From assembly GCA_025465535.1 (NCBI GenBank), contig JAODMY010000072.1:1-64000 (forward strand): DNA of 64,000 nucleotides, given 5' to 3'. The notes beneath the pieces are model-generated. The model was not told where the DNA came from. It saw only the letters and a list, made by a program, of their open reading frames with translations, and searched no databases. Numbering within the stretch: position 1 is the first letter of the stretch; the number at the start of each line of letters is the position of its first letter. The position numbers and the translations under genes were made by a program. Positions 18,476-27,896 of the stretch are shown in pieces. Source of the stretch: Glaciihabitans sp. Lineage in GTDB: Bacteria > Actinomycetota > Actinomycetes > Actinomycetales > Microbacteriaceae.

Positions 18476-19572
18476 GTTCGCCAGCGATCGGCGCCGGTTT
18501 TGTGGGCGGTGGCTTCATGGCCACCGTCCACAGCAGGGCGTCGCGCTCCGCACGCGCTCGCCTGGTCGGGATCGTCGGCTCCCGGCCAGAGCGGTCGATC
18601 GAGGCTGCGGAGGAGCTCGGTATCGAGCGCGCGTTCGACAGCCTCGACGACCTCCTCGCCGACGATTCGATCGAGGTGGTGCACGTGTGCACGCCCAATT
18701 CGCTGCACACCGAGCAGGCCCTCGCGGTCATCGCCGCGGGCAAGCATGTCGTGTGCGAAAAGCCGCTGGCGATCTCGGCCGCCGAGGCGAAGATCCTCGT
18801 GGATGCCGCCTCAGCAGCCGGAGTGACGGCCACGGTCCCGTTCGTGTACCGGTTCCATCCGATGGTTCGGGAAGCGCGCGCCCGGGTGGCGAGCGGCGAG
18901 GCCGGGCGGGTGCTCAGCATCCATGGTTCGTATCTTCAGGACTGGCTGCTCGATGCATCCGATGACAACTGGCGCGTGGATTCGGCGCTGGGTGGCCAGT
19001 CGCGTGCGTTTGCCGACATCGGTTCGCACCTCGTCGATCTCATCGAGTTCATTACGGCCGAGCGGATCTCGCGAGTGTCCGCGATCAAGCGCACGTTCTT
19101 CCCCGATCGATCCCTTCACACGGCGGTCGCGACCGAGGATGCGGTGGCCGTCGCTCTCGAGACCCGGAGCGGTGCGCTCGGCACGCTGTTGATCTCGCAG
19201 GTCGCTCCCGGCCGCAAGAATCGGCTGTATCTGGAGATCGCGGGCAGCTCCGAGAGCATCGGCTTCGACCAGGAGCAGCCGGAGACGCTCTGGCTCGGGC
19301 GCCGCTCGGGCAGTCAGCTTCTGCCGCGGGATCCCGACCAGCTGTCGGATGACGCGCGTCGCCTGTCCGTCGTCCCCGGTGGTCACGCGCAGGGCTATGT
19401 CGACGCCTTCGCGGGTTTCGTCTCCGACAGCTACGCGGCAATCCGTGGCGCTGCACCCGAGGGACTGCCACGGTTCGAAGATGGACTGAGGGCCGCACGA
19501 ATTACGGATGCCGTGATGACGGCCGCCGGAACCGGCAAGTGGATCGACATCCCCGAAGGAGACAACTCATGA
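18472..19572 (+). CDS. Gfo/Idh/MocA family oxidoreductase (second copy)
   Basis: [54 protein letters not shown] overlap with the upstream gene. Confidence 0.9.
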   Translation: MSSPAIGAGFVGGGFMATVHSRASRSARARLVGIVGSRPERSIEAAEELGIERAFDSLDDLLADDSIEVVHVCTPNSLHTEQALAVIAAGKHVVCEKPLAISAAEAKILVDAASAAGVTATVPFVYRFHPMVREARARVASGEAGRVLSIHGSYLQDWLLDASDDNWRVDSALGGQSRAFADIGSHLVDLIEFITAERISRVSAIKRTFFPDRSLHTAVATEDAVAVALETRSGALGTLLISQVAPGRKNRLYLEIAGSSESIGFDQEQPETLWLGRRSGSQLLPRDPDQLSDDARRLSVVPGGHAQGYVDAFAGFVSDSYAAIRGAAPEGLPRFEDGLRAARITDAVMTAAGTGKWIDIPEGDNS

Positions 19573-20573
19573 CTCATCCCGTCACGCTGTTCACCGGCCA
19601 GTGGGCCGATTTGCCATTCGAAGAGGTCGCGAGGCTCGCGAGCGAATGGGGTTACGACGGACTCGAGATCGCCGCTTCCGGCGACCACCTCGATCTCGAG
19701 CTCGCCGACACCGACGACGCGTACCTGAAGTCGCGGCTCGACATCCTCGATCGCCACAACCTCAAGGTCTTCGCGATCTCGAACCATCTGACCGGCCAGG
19801 CCGTCTGTGACGACCCGATCGATTTCCGCCACAAGGCGATCGTTCGGCCGAGCACCTGGGGCGACGGGGACCCGGAGGGTGTTCGCCAACGCGCCGCGGA
19901 AGACATGAAGCGCTCGGCGCGCGTTGCCCGCAAGCTGGGCGTGGATGTCGTGGTCGGCTTCACCGGGTCGAGCATCTGGCCGTACGTCGCACAGTTTCCA
20001 CCCGTGCCGGCATCCGTCATCGAGGCCGGGTACGAGGACTTCGCAACCCGATGGAACCCGATCCTCGACGTCTTCGATTCCGAGGGCGTCCGATTCGCGC
20101 ACGAGGTGCACCCGAGCGAGATCGCGTACGACTACTGGACAAGTGTTCGCACCCTCGAGGCCATCGATCACCGCGAGGCGTTCGGCTTCAACTGGGATCC
20201 GAGCCACATGATGTGGCAGAACATCGACCCCGTCGGGTTCATCGTCGATTTCAAGGACCGGATCTACCACGTCGACTGCAAGGACACACGGATGCGCCCG
20301 CACAACGGGCGCGCCGGAGTGCTCGGCTCGCATCTTCCTTGGGGTGAGCCGCGCCGCGGCTGGGACTTCGTGTCGACCGGTCATGGAGACGTGCCATGGG
20401 AGGACGCGTTCCGCGCGCTCGAGGCGATCGGCTACGCCGGTCCGATCTCGATCGAGTGGGAGGATGCCGGCATGGATCGCCTCCACGGAGCGAAGCAGGC
20501 CATCGAGTACATCCGCTCGCTGCTCTGGGACCAGCCGACGACATCCTTCGATGCGGCGTTCAGCAACCAGTAG
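19569..20573 (+). CDS. sugar phosphate isomerase/epimerase family protein (second)
   Basis: [59 protein letters not shown]. Confidence 0.85.
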   Translation: MTHPVTLFTGQWADLPFEEVARLASEWGYDGLEIAASGDHLDLELADTDDAYLKSRLDILDRHNLKVFAISNHLTGQAVCDDPIDFRHKAIVRPSTWGDGDPEGVRQRAAEDMKRSARVARKLGVDVVVGFTGSSIWPYVAQFPPVPASVIEAGYEDFATRWNPILDVFDSEGVRFAHEVHPSEIAYDYWTSVRTLEAIDHREAFGFNWDPSHMMWQNIDPVGFIVDFKDRIYHVDCKDTRMRPHNGRAGVLGSHLPWGEPRRGWDFVSTGHGDVPWEDAFRALEAIGYAGPISIEWEDAGMDRLHGAKQAIEYIRSLLWDQPTTSFDAAFSNQ

Positions 20574-20613
20574 CGTTACTGCCTGCTCGTCCCATCCTCA
20601 GTAACATCGTGCC

Positions 20614-20940
20614 ATGGCAAAGCGGAAACCTCCTCCAGAAAAGAAGGTGTGGGCGCGCATTGTCAATCAGGGCTGGGAGATCTACCTGACCAATGGCGAG
20701 ACCCTGCGACCCATCGAACTCATAGGTCGAGAGCAAGCAGAGCGATTGGCGCGGACCCTGAGCGTATACCGGATCAGCTTTCTGAGCCCTGTCGTGAACC
20801 TGACTGGGAACGAAAAGCAGATTGCGGCCGAGCTTGCACTGGTCGATGACTCCGGCCGATCCGATTTCGACACAAATACGGCCCGGATCTTCGGAGCTGA
20901 TACTCAGACCCGCGCGGTCGTATTTGAGTACAACCACTGA
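20614..20940 (+). CDS. hypothetical protein
   Basis: 108-aa ORF; TAACAT (20602-20607) 6 nt before ATG 20614 suggests leaderless transcription. Confidence 0.55.
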   Translation: MAKRKPPPEKKVWARIVNQGWEIYLTNGETLRPIELIGREQAERLARTLSVYRISFLSPVVNLTGNEKQIAAELALVDDSGRSDFDTNTARIFGADTQTRAVVFEYNH

Positions 20941-20962
20941 GCTTCGAGTACAACCACTGAGC
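20924..20962. repeat. 20-bp-period duplication at the stop codon (tt-gagtacaaccactgagc x2)
   Basis: gagtacaaccactgagc at 20926 and again at 20946. Confidence 0.8.
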
Positions 20963-21048
20963 CGAATCGACGAAGCTAACGCAATGTCGGTGGCTCTCCA
21001 TAAGCTACGTACACGTACTACATAGGTGCGCGACGCGAGGGAGCAACA

Positions 21049-21495
21049 ATGGCAGGCACCGGCGGGGGATACGGCTTCACGCTGATGAAGGCCGCACAGG
21101 TCTGGCGCACCGAGGCGGGCCTCGCGCTGCGTGAGCATGAGCTGACCGTCCCGCAGTTCTTCGTCGTGATGGCGCTGTACCGGCAGGCTCGGCACGATTG
21201 GGATCCGCTCACCCAGGCCGAAGTCGGCGTGCGCCTCGGGATGGATGCCAACACGACCTCGCAGATCGTCCGCGCGCTCGAGCGCCGCGGCCTGCTCACT
21301 CGCGCACCGCATCCGGACGACGGGCGGGCCCGCTCGCTCGCGCTGACACCGGAAGGAATCGAGCGTGGACGAGCCGCCTCCGCGACCGCTCGCGCACTCA
21401 ATGACGTGTTCTTCTCGGCCGTCGCCCCCGAGCAGCAACAGGCACTCGGCAACGTTCTCGACACCCTCACCACCGCATCGGAGGCACGATCATGA
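21049..21495 (+). CDS. MarR family transcriptional regulator
   Basis: LTQAEVGVRLGMDANTTSQIVRALERRGLLTRAPHPDDGRARSLALTPEG. Confidence 0.9.
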   Translation: MAGTGGGYGFTLMKAAQVWRTEAGLALREHELTVPQFFVVMALYRQARHDWDPLTQAEVGVRLGMDANTTSQIVRALERRGLLTRAPHPDDGRARSLALTPEGIERGRAASATARALNDVFFSAVAPEQQQALGNVLDTLTTASEARS

Positions 21496-22418
21496 CCACA
21501 TTCACCATCGTCCCGGACGGCCCGTTCTCGCTCGCTGCCGCAGCGGGATTCGGCTTCGGACCGAACACCGGGCGTCCCGTGGACAAGGACGCTGGCATGA
21601 AACTCGCGTTCGTGACCGATGACCTGGCTCACCAGGTCGAGGTCTCGCTGGGCCAGGATCCGAGTGGGGCTGTCACGGGAAGCATCGATTTCGAAGACGA
21701 TGCTGACGCCACCGCAATCGAGCGCCAGGTTGCCCGCATCCTCTCGCTCGACCACTCGGGTTCAGACTGGCTCGCGGTCGGCGAGAGGGATCCCGTGCTC
21801 GGCGACATGCAGCGCACTCACGAAGGACTTCGACCCGTGCTGTTCCACTCGCCGTACGAGGCCGCCGCCTGGTCGATCATCAGCGCGCGACGCCACCGCG
21901 CCCAAGGGACGGCGGTGCGCAATCGGCTCGCGGCCACGTTCGGGCGTGTCTTCGGCGAAGGCGCTGAGCAGGTGCTCGCGTTCCCGATGCCGGAGCAGCT
22001 GCTGAAGGTGCGCGAACTCCAGGGACTCGAGGAGACACGCATCCAGCGCCTGCACGCCGTCGCGAACGCGGCGCTGGCGGGCGAGCTGGAGCCCGCCCGC
22101 CTGCTCGCGATGGATCCGGGCGACGCCCTCGCCCACATCCAGAAGCTCCCCGGAATCGGGCCGACCTACTCGATGCTCATCCTGCTGCGATCGACGGGGG
22201 CCACCGACATCATCACGGGGCTCGAGCCGCGGATGCCCAGCTACCTCGCGCACTTCTATGGGCTTGGCACCGAGGCCACACCGCAACAGATCGCCGAGAT
22301 CATGGATCGCTGGCGCCCGTACCGAACCTGGTCGTCGGTCCTGACGCGCGTTGCCGGGGACAGTCTCGGCCTTCCGCTACCGGCCGCACCGTCATCCGCG
22401 AACCGGTCGCGCAGGTAA
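21492..22418 (+). CDS. HhH-GPD superfamily DNA glycosylase (AlkA-like)
   Basis: FHSPYEAAAWSIISARRHRAQGTAVRNRLAATFG and HhH motif LPGIGPTYSMLILLRS. Confidence 0.8.
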   Translation: MTTFTIVPDGPFSLAAAAGFGFGPNTGRPVDKDAGMKLAFVTDDLAHQVEVSLGQDPSGAVTGSIDFEDDADATAIERQVARILSLDHSGSDWLAVGERDPVLGDMQRTHEGLRPVLFHSPYEAAAWSIISARRHRAQGTAVRNRLAATFGRVFGEGAEQVLAFPMPEQLLKVRELQGLEETRIQRLHAVANAALAGELEPARLLAMDPGDALAHIQKLPGIGPTYSMLILLRSTGATDIITGLEPRMPSYLAHFYGLGTEATPQQIAEIMDRWRPYRTWSSVLTRVAGDSLGLPLPAAPSSANRSRR

Positions 22419-22504
22419 CATCTGTGGTAGTTCGAGCGTAAGGAAATGTCACGCCTCCGGTTCCCGTTTTTCTCGCAGCCTGGTTTTTCGACCCGGTCTC
22501 CTGC

Positions 22505-23353
22505 GTGGTCGCCATCGTCCTTGCGGTCGTCTACGGTGCCGGCGTGCTCGCCCTCCGTCGCAAAGGCGAACGCTGGTCCGGCTGGCTGACCGCGGCGTTC
22601 ATCTTCCTCGGAATCGGCTCGTTCGTCGTCGTCAATTTCGGATTCCTCGGGGTCTACAGCCACGACCTGCGCTGGGCGTTCAGCACGCGAACGGCACTGC
22701 TGCTCTTCGTGATTCCGGCGCTGCTCGCGCTCGGTCGGCCGGTCACGCTGGCTCGGCGGGCACTGAGCGGCCGCGGGGTCGGCATGCTCGACCGTTTCAT
22801 GGCGTCCCGACCGATCCGCGTCGCCGGCAATGCCGTGATCGCACCGCTCGTGACCGTTGCCATCTTCTCGATCTTCCTGACGAAGTTCTCCGGTGCGATG
22901 CGTCTGAGCTCGCTCGGGCAGGCAACGATGACGATCGTGATTCCGCTCATTGGCCTCCTGCTGGTGTTGCCGCTCGTCGAGTACTCGTCGCATCGGTCGT
23001 CGTTCTTCGTCACGGTCGAGTTCCTGCTCGCGATGGTCGAGCTCGTGATCGACGCGATTCCCGGCATCCTGATTCGACTGAACGGCGGTGTGCTCGACGG
23101 GCTGCCCGCGATCGCCGGCTGGCATCCGTTGTGGTGGCCTTCTCCGATCCGCGACCAGCAACTCTCGGGGGACCTGTTGTGGTTCATCGCAGAACTCGCC
23201 GACATCCCCGTGCTGATCATCCTGTTCGTCCGCTGGTCTAGGGTCGATCGCAAAGAGGCGAAGTCTTACGACGACCTGAGTGACGAAGAGATGGATGCGC
23301 TCACCCAGGAGTACCTTCGCCTCCACCGCGGGGAGTCGCCAGACCCTCGCTAG
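22505..23353 (+). CDS. ctaG: cytochrome c oxidase assembly protein (CtaG-like membrane protein)
   Basis: Multi-TM protein with ALLALGRPVTLARRAL, SGDLLWFIAELADIPVLIILFVRW. Homologous-looking coding extends 5' of GTG 22505. Confidence 0.7.
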   Translation: MVAIVLAVVYGAGVLALRRKGERWSGWLTAAFIFLGIGSFVVVNFGFLGVYSHDLRWAFSTRTALLLFVIPALLALGRPVTLARRALSGRGVGMLDRFMASRPIRVAGNAVIAPLVTVAIFSIFLTKFSGAMRLSSLGQATMTIVIPLIGLLLVLPLVEYSSHRSSFFVTVEFLLAMVELVIDAIPGILIRLNGGVLDGLPAIAGWHPLWWPSPIRDQQLSGDLLWFIAELADIPVLIILFVRWSRVDRKEAKSYDDLSDEEMDALTQEYLRLHRGESPDPR

Positions 23354-23365
23354 GCCTCCATCCTT

Positions 23366-23404
23366 AGGTCACAGTGACCTATGTCACTGTGGCCCATGCC
23401 ACAA
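23366..23404. promoter_or_regulatory. candidate PadR operator palindromes
   Basis: AGGTCACaGTGACCT (23366-23380) followed by TGTGGCccatGCCACA (23389-23404), overlapping the PadR gene start. Confidence 0.5.
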
Positions 23405-23412
23405 TGGTCGGC

Positions 23413-23928
23413 ATGGTTCTGGAGATCTTCGTGCTCAGTGTGCTTCGCACCGGGCCGGTGCACGGCTATGAGCTGAAGCGGCGCGTACAGCGTCCCTCGT
23501 TCACGTTGCTGAGCAACAACTCGCTGTACCCGATGCTCCGCCGGTTTGAAAGCGACGGCATTGTCACCAAGACGGTCGAGGCCCAGGAGGGCAAACCGTC
23601 GAAGAACGTGTACGCGATTACCGACCGGGGGCGCGCTCACCTGACCGAGTTGCTGCGCAATCTGCCGGTGAGTGTCGCGGCAAACGAGGAGGAGTTCCTC
23701 GTCCGCCTCAGCTTCTTCCCCGAGCTTCCGATCGATTCGCGACTCGACGTGCTCGCGGCGAGGACCGCGGTTTTGGATGCCAGGCACGCCCAGGTCGCGA
23801 CTCTGGTCGAGGAGACCGACGAGTCCCCGAGGCGCGAGTGGCAGAACCTCGTGATGAAGCGCGTGCTCGAAGGGATCGACAACGAACGACGATGGATCGC
23901 CTCGCTGGCGAAGAAGGCAGAGCTGTAA
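23413..23928 (+). CDS. PadR family transcriptional regulator
   Basis: LEIFVLSVLRTGPVHGYELKRRV, LYPMLRRFESDGIVTK. Start at ATG 23413 or 23404. Confidence 0.88.
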   Translation: MVLEIFVLSVLRTGPVHGYELKRRVQRPSFTLLSNNSLYPMLRRFESDGIVTKTVEAQEGKPSKNVYAITDRGRAHLTELLRNLPVSVAANEEEFLVRLSFFPELPIDSRLDVLAARTAVLDARHAQVATLVEETDESPRREWQNLVMKRVLEGIDNERRWIASLAKKAEL

Positions 23929-25382
23929 TGACCCAGACCATTGCCCCCGCAACGTCGACGCCGATCGGTGCGATCGCCCGATACGCGCTCCTGATCGGCC
24001 CACTCCTCAGCATGATCGACTCGAGCATCGTGAACGTCGCCGTGCCATCGATCGCGAAAGACTTCGGTACGAACGGCAACGCTGTCGACCTTGGCCAGAT
24101 CCAATGGATCGTGAGCGGATACCTGCTCGCACTCGGCGTCTCGCTCGCCGCGACCGCATACCTCGCCAAGCGATTCGGGGTCCTGCGCGTGTACACGATC
24201 AGCACCGTCCTATTCGTGCTGGCGTCGGCGGCCTGCGCGGCGGCCGTCAATGTCGACTGGCTGATCGCGTTTCGAGCCGTGCAGGGCTTCGTGGGTGCGC
24301 CGCTGGTGCCGCTCGCCCTCAGCATCCTGCTCGGCAAGGATGGGATCGGCGGTGGCAAGATCCCGATCTCCGCGGCCCTCACGCTCTTCCTGGCCCCCGC
24401 CCTCGGCCCGACCATCGGCGGCCTGATCCTGAGCGGAGACGACCCGTCGGACTGGCGTTGGATCTTCCTGATCAACGTCCCCGTCGGAATCATCGGACTG
24501 CTCCTCCTCGTGAAGGTGCCGCGCCACGTCGGGGCGTCCGCCGACAGGTCCACCAGGTTCGATCCGTTCGGATTCCTCCTTCTCGCGATCGGCCTCACGG
24601 CTGCTCTCTTCGGCGCGACCGAGGGCGCATCCCAGGGCAAGGATGTGGGCTGGGGCGCGCCGATCTCCTACCTGCCGCTCGGCATTGGGCTGCTGATGCT
24701 CGTCGGCTACACGTTCTGGGCGCTGAACCGTGCCAATCCGGCGGTGAACGTCGCGATGATCCGGCACCGCAACTCCGCCATCGCGCTCGTGCTTCAGGTG
24801 CTGTGTTCCGTGATCGCATTCGGGACGGTCTTCCTGCTGCCGATCTTCACTCAGAACGTCCAGGGGCACACGGCCTTCCAAACCGGGATCGCCCTCCTTC
24901 CGCAGGGCATCATCATGGGAATCGGAACCTTCGTCGGACAGAAGCTTTCGGGACGGATCCCGCTCAAGGTCCTCGTCGTGGCCGGATTTGCGATCCTCGC
25001 CATCTCGAGCGTGTTCCTGATCTTCCTGGACAAGGACACGTCCCTCGTCATCATTGGCGCCATCCTCTCCGGGCGTGCGATCGCCATCGGATTCGTGACG
25101 GCACCGCTCCTGATCGCGATGCTTGCACCGCTGTCCGAGAGGGAACTGCCCGACGGCAACACCCTGTTCAACATCACGCAGCGCCTCGGTGGATCGATCG
25201 GTGTCAGCATCCTCGGCTCGATCGTAGGAGCGGCGGGGCTCACGACCGCCGGGATAACGGATCGGTTCCACTGGGTGGGCGGGGGACTGGTCGCCCTCGC
25301 GGTAATCGCCGGCATCCTGTCGCTGTTCCTCACCCAGGACAAGAACGCTCCCGTGCGTGAGGTCAGCGTGGTCGCCGAGTAG
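23928..25382 (+). CDS. MFS transporter, DHA2 (EmrB/QacA) type
   Basis: LLSMIDSSIVNVAVPSIAKDFG, WIVSGYLLALGVSLAATAYLAKRFG; overlaps the PadR stop (TAATG). Confidence 0.92.
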   Translation: MTQTIAPATSTPIGAIARYALLIGPLLSMIDSSIVNVAVPSIAKDFGTNGNAVDLGQIQWIVSGYLLALGVSLAATAYLAKRFGVLRVYTISTVLFVLASAACAAAVNVDWLIAFRAVQGFVGAPLVPLALSILLGKDGIGGGKIPISAALTLFLAPALGPTIGGLILSGDDPSDWRWIFLINVPVGIIGLLLLVKVPRHVGASADRSTRFDPFGFLLLAIGLTAALFGATEGASQGKDVGWGAPISYLPLGIGLLMLVGYTFWALNRANPAVNVAMIRHRNSAIALVLQVLCSVIAFGTVFLLPIFTQNVQGHTAFQTGIALLPQGIIMGIGTFVGQKLSGRIPLKVLVVAGFAILAISSVFLIFLDKDTSLVIIGAILSGRAIAIGFVTAPLLIAMLAPLSERELPDGNTLFNITQRLGGSIGVSILGSIVGAAGLTTAGITDRFHWVGGGLVALAVIAGILSLFLTQDKNAPVREVSVVAE

Positions 25383-25393
25383 CTCCAACCCGC

Positions 25394-25440
25394 GTCTGCC
25401 CCCGTGTGATGCGTCTGCCCCCGTACGTACGGGGGCAGAC
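25394..25440. repeat. palindromic repeat, partial/variant copy 3 in inverted orientation
   Basis: Perfect 28-bp palindrome GTCTGCCCCCGTAC|GTACGGGGGCAGAC (25413-25440) plus one outer arm; same core as copies 1 and 2; between convergent genes. Confidence 0.85.
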
Positions 25441-25451
25441 AGGGCTCTCGG

Positions 25452-25859
25452 CTACTCGCCTTGGCCGTCGTCGCGTGGGTCGTGGGTGTCACGCCCGCGC
25501 AGTTTTTCGAGGTCGCGTCTCTCGCGCTTGGTCGGGCGACCGGCGCCCCGATCGCGCATCGGGGCGAGCGCAACCTCTTCGCGTGGCGGGGGCGGGGGCG
25601 TCAGATCGGTGTAGCTCGCGGCGGCAACCGGGGCGCTGACCCGCTTGGTCAGGATGGCGCCAACGACGACAATCTTGTCGAAACCCGACTCGCGAAGGCG
25701 GATTTCATCGCCGACGTGAACGGATTGAGCCGCCTTCACCCGCTCTCCGTTGATGCGGACATGCCCGGCCCGACAAGCCGCCGTCGCGAGCGAGCGCGTC
25801 TTGATGAGCCGCACGGCCCAGATCCAGCTGTCGACCCGGGCGGTGTCTGCCGTCGCCAT
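25452..25859 (-). CDS. RNA-binding S4 domain protein (Hsp15-like)
   Basis: VDSWIWAVRLIKTRSLATAACRAGHVRINGERVKAAQSVHVGDEIRL. Confidence 0.9.
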   Translation of the reverse strand: MATADTARVDSWIWAVRLIKTRSLATAACRAGHVRINGERVKAAQSVHVGDEIRLRESGFDKIVVVGAILTKRVSAPVAAASYTDLTPPPPPREEVALAPMRDRGAGRPTKRERRDLEKLRGRDTHDPRDDGQGE

Positions 25860-26377
25860 CAGTGCGCGGAAGCGAGCTCGGACTCTGCGCGTTCGGGCTC
25901 TGTCAGTTCGGGCTCTGTCAGTTCGGAGCCGGCCAGTTCGGCTTTCCAGCGGACCAGGCTGCGGACGGTCTCGCTCGAGTCGTCCGCGAGTCTCTCCATC
26001 ACATCCGCCGGCACGAAGAAGTTGACCGCGAGCCAGCCGCGAACCACCTCCGATTCGTCATCCGCCATCGAGCGCAGGATGTCGCAGGATGTCGACTCAT
26101 TCCTCGCCACGCAGCCGCGAACTCCCGCATCGGGATCCTTCGACAGGCGAATGACGACATCCTCCGGCGCGTGATAGCTGCTCGCCGCGCTCTCCCGGAT
26201 CTTGGGATTGGCGTCGGCGGCGAGGAGTCGCAGCCGCGCGATCTTGCTGGCGGTCACCGGGGGAGCAGGATGCTGTGTCGCGGCGAGTGCCGCCGCCTCC
26301 TCGGAGGTGAGCATGGATGGCGCAGCTTCACGCATCGCGCGCCGCTGGGCCGGGGTATTGAACCGAATGCACGACAT
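25859..26377 (-). CDS. HEAT/leucine-rich-repeat-variant-like repeat protein
   Basis: Repeated LLAADANPKIRESAASSYHAPEDVVIRLSKDPDAGVRGCVARN units; ATG 26377 likely start; ATGA overlap with the S4 gene. Confidence 0.7.
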   Translation of the reverse strand: MSCIRFNTPAQRRAMREAAPSMLTSEEAAALAATQHPAPPVTASKIARLRLLAADANPKIRESAASSYHAPEDVVIRLSKDPDAGVRGCVARNESTSCDILRSMADDESEVVRGWLAVNFFVPADVMERLADDSSETVRSLVRWKAELAGSELTEPELTEPERAESELASAH

Positions 26378-26400
26378 ATCGACCACCGTACTCGCGTGGG

Positions 26401-27225
26401 TCAGGCCGCAGCGGATGCCGCGCGCCGTCGTCGCGGAAACCACGGTACGACTGCCGAGGTGGTCGCTTGGTACTCCGCGTACTCGGGATATTTCGAGCGC
26501 GTGATGCTCTCCGTGAATATGGTCGAGCCGATGAACAGCGTGGTCAGCAGGAACGCGCCGAGTACCGTCCACTGCAGGATCGAGCCCGCAGCGACGACGC
26601 CGAAGAAGAACAGCGTCCACCACTGCGCCTGCTCGAAGAAGAAGTTCGGATGACGGCTGAAGCGCCAGAGACCGGTCTGCGCGAAGCGGGGCTGGGGAGC
26701 GCGCCCGGCAGCGATCTCGGACTTCTTCCAGCCCTGGAAGTTCCACTGCTGCTGGTCTGACACCGTCTCACCGACCAATAGTCCGAGGAAGACGATGGTG
26801 ACAACGACATCCCAGAATCCGAAGGGCGTCGTGCGGTGGCTCCAGGCTGTGAAGGCGGGCAGCGCAATGAGCAGCAGAATGACGTTTTGCCAGAGCACGA
26901 TGAAAAAGAAGTTGAAGAGTTCGAACTGCCAGCGGTTCATCCGGCCACGCAATACGGCCCAGCGGTAGTCCTCGACTCCGCGGTAACCGCCCTTGCGTGC
27001 GAAGTTGTAGGTCAGCCGGGCTCCCCACAGGGTGACGAGCACGGCCATGACGTCGAGGCGCTCGTTGGCGAGCCCCGTCGCGCCGGCGAAAATCCAGACG
27101 TAGACCACGGGGATGATCGACCAGATGCGGTCGACCCAGGAGTGGTCGTGCGTGATGAGCGAAGCGACCCAGACGAAGGCGCACACGCCGATGGCGGTGA
27201 GGAAACAGACGTAAAGTGGGGTCAC
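26401..27225 (-). CDS. DUF1295 / steroid 5-alpha reductase-like membrane protein
   Basis: SWVDRIWSIIPVVYVW, RLTYNFARKGGYRGVEDYRW, SRHPNFFFEQAQWW. GTG 27225 likely start. Confidence 0.85.
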   Translation of the reverse strand: MTPLYVCFLTAIGVCAFVWVASLITHDHSWVDRIWSIIPVVYVWIFAGATGLANERLDVMAVLVTLWGARLTYNFARKGGYRGVEDYRWAVLRGRMNRWQFELFNFFFIVLWQNVILLLIALPAFTAWSHRTTPFGFWDVVVTIVFLGLLVGETVSDQQQWNFQGWKKSEIAAGRAPQPRFAQTGLWRFSRHPNFFFEQAQWWTLFFFGVVAAGSILQWTVLGAFLLTTLFIGSTIFTESITRSKYPEYAEYQATTSAVVPWFPRRRRAASAAA

Positions 27226-27268
27226 TTCGACGAGCCTAGCGTTGCTCGTACTTCGGTAGACTCGCAGC

Positions 27269-27886
27269 ATGGGAGCCACAGGCCAGAGCGAGGTCAGCTC
27301 CCGAATTTTCACAATTCCGAACCTCTTGAGCTTTATTCGGCTCGCCCTCGTTCCGGTTTTTCTGGTGTTGATCATCCTCCGCGCCGACTTCGCGGCACTC
27401 GTGGTTCTCGTGATCTCGAGCGTCACCGACTACTTTGACGGCCAGATCGCTCGCCGGTTCGGGCAAGTCACCAGGCTCGGGCAATTGCTTGATCCCGCGG
27501 CGGACCGCCTCTTCATTTTCGCCGCCCTGATCGGCCTTTCTGTCAGCGGCATCATCCCGTGGTGGCTCGGAGCCGTCATCATCGGCCGGGATGTCATGCT
27601 CGCCGTTCTCGGAATCATCCTCGCCAACAACGGTTTCGGCCCACTGCCCGTGCACCACCTCGGCAAATTCGGAACATTTTCACTCCTCTATGCACTGCCC
27701 ATTCTCATGCTCGGTGGGGCGTTCCATCAGATCGGCTGGATCACCAACCCGGTTGGATGGGCGTTCGCTCTTTGGGGCGCATTCGTTTACTGGTGGGCCG
27801 GCGTGATATATCTCCGTGAAACCGCGCGAGTTATTAGGATTCCGAGGGGTATAGCTACCGCTTCATCAGATACGCTGGGGGGCTGA
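27269..27886 (+). CDS. CDP-alcohol phosphatidyltransferase family protein
   Basis: SVTDYFDGQIARRFGQVTRLGQLLDPAADR (D-x2-D-G-x2-A-R-x8-G-x3-D-x3-D type motif). Confidence 0.92.
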   Translation: MGATGQSEVSSRIFTIPNLLSFIRLALVPVFLVLIILRADFAALVVLVISSVTDYFDGQIARRFGQVTRLGQLLDPAADRLFIFAALIGLSVSGIIPWWLGAVIIGRDVMLAVLGIILANNGFGPLPVHHLGKFGTFSLLYALPILMLGGAFHQIGWITNPVGWAFALWGAFVYWWAGVIYLRETARVIRIPRGIATASSDTLGG

Positions 27887-27896
27887 ATGGAGGTTC

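Noticed and set aside
21005-21030. GTACACGTAC as MarR operator
   Set aside because: Only a short imperfect palindrome made of self-complementary GTAC units; too weak to support.
24104-25360. 418-aa plus-strand ORF overlapping the MFS transporter
   Set aside because: Alternative-frame shadow (Arg/Pro/His-rich); the MFS frame has clear transporter motifs.
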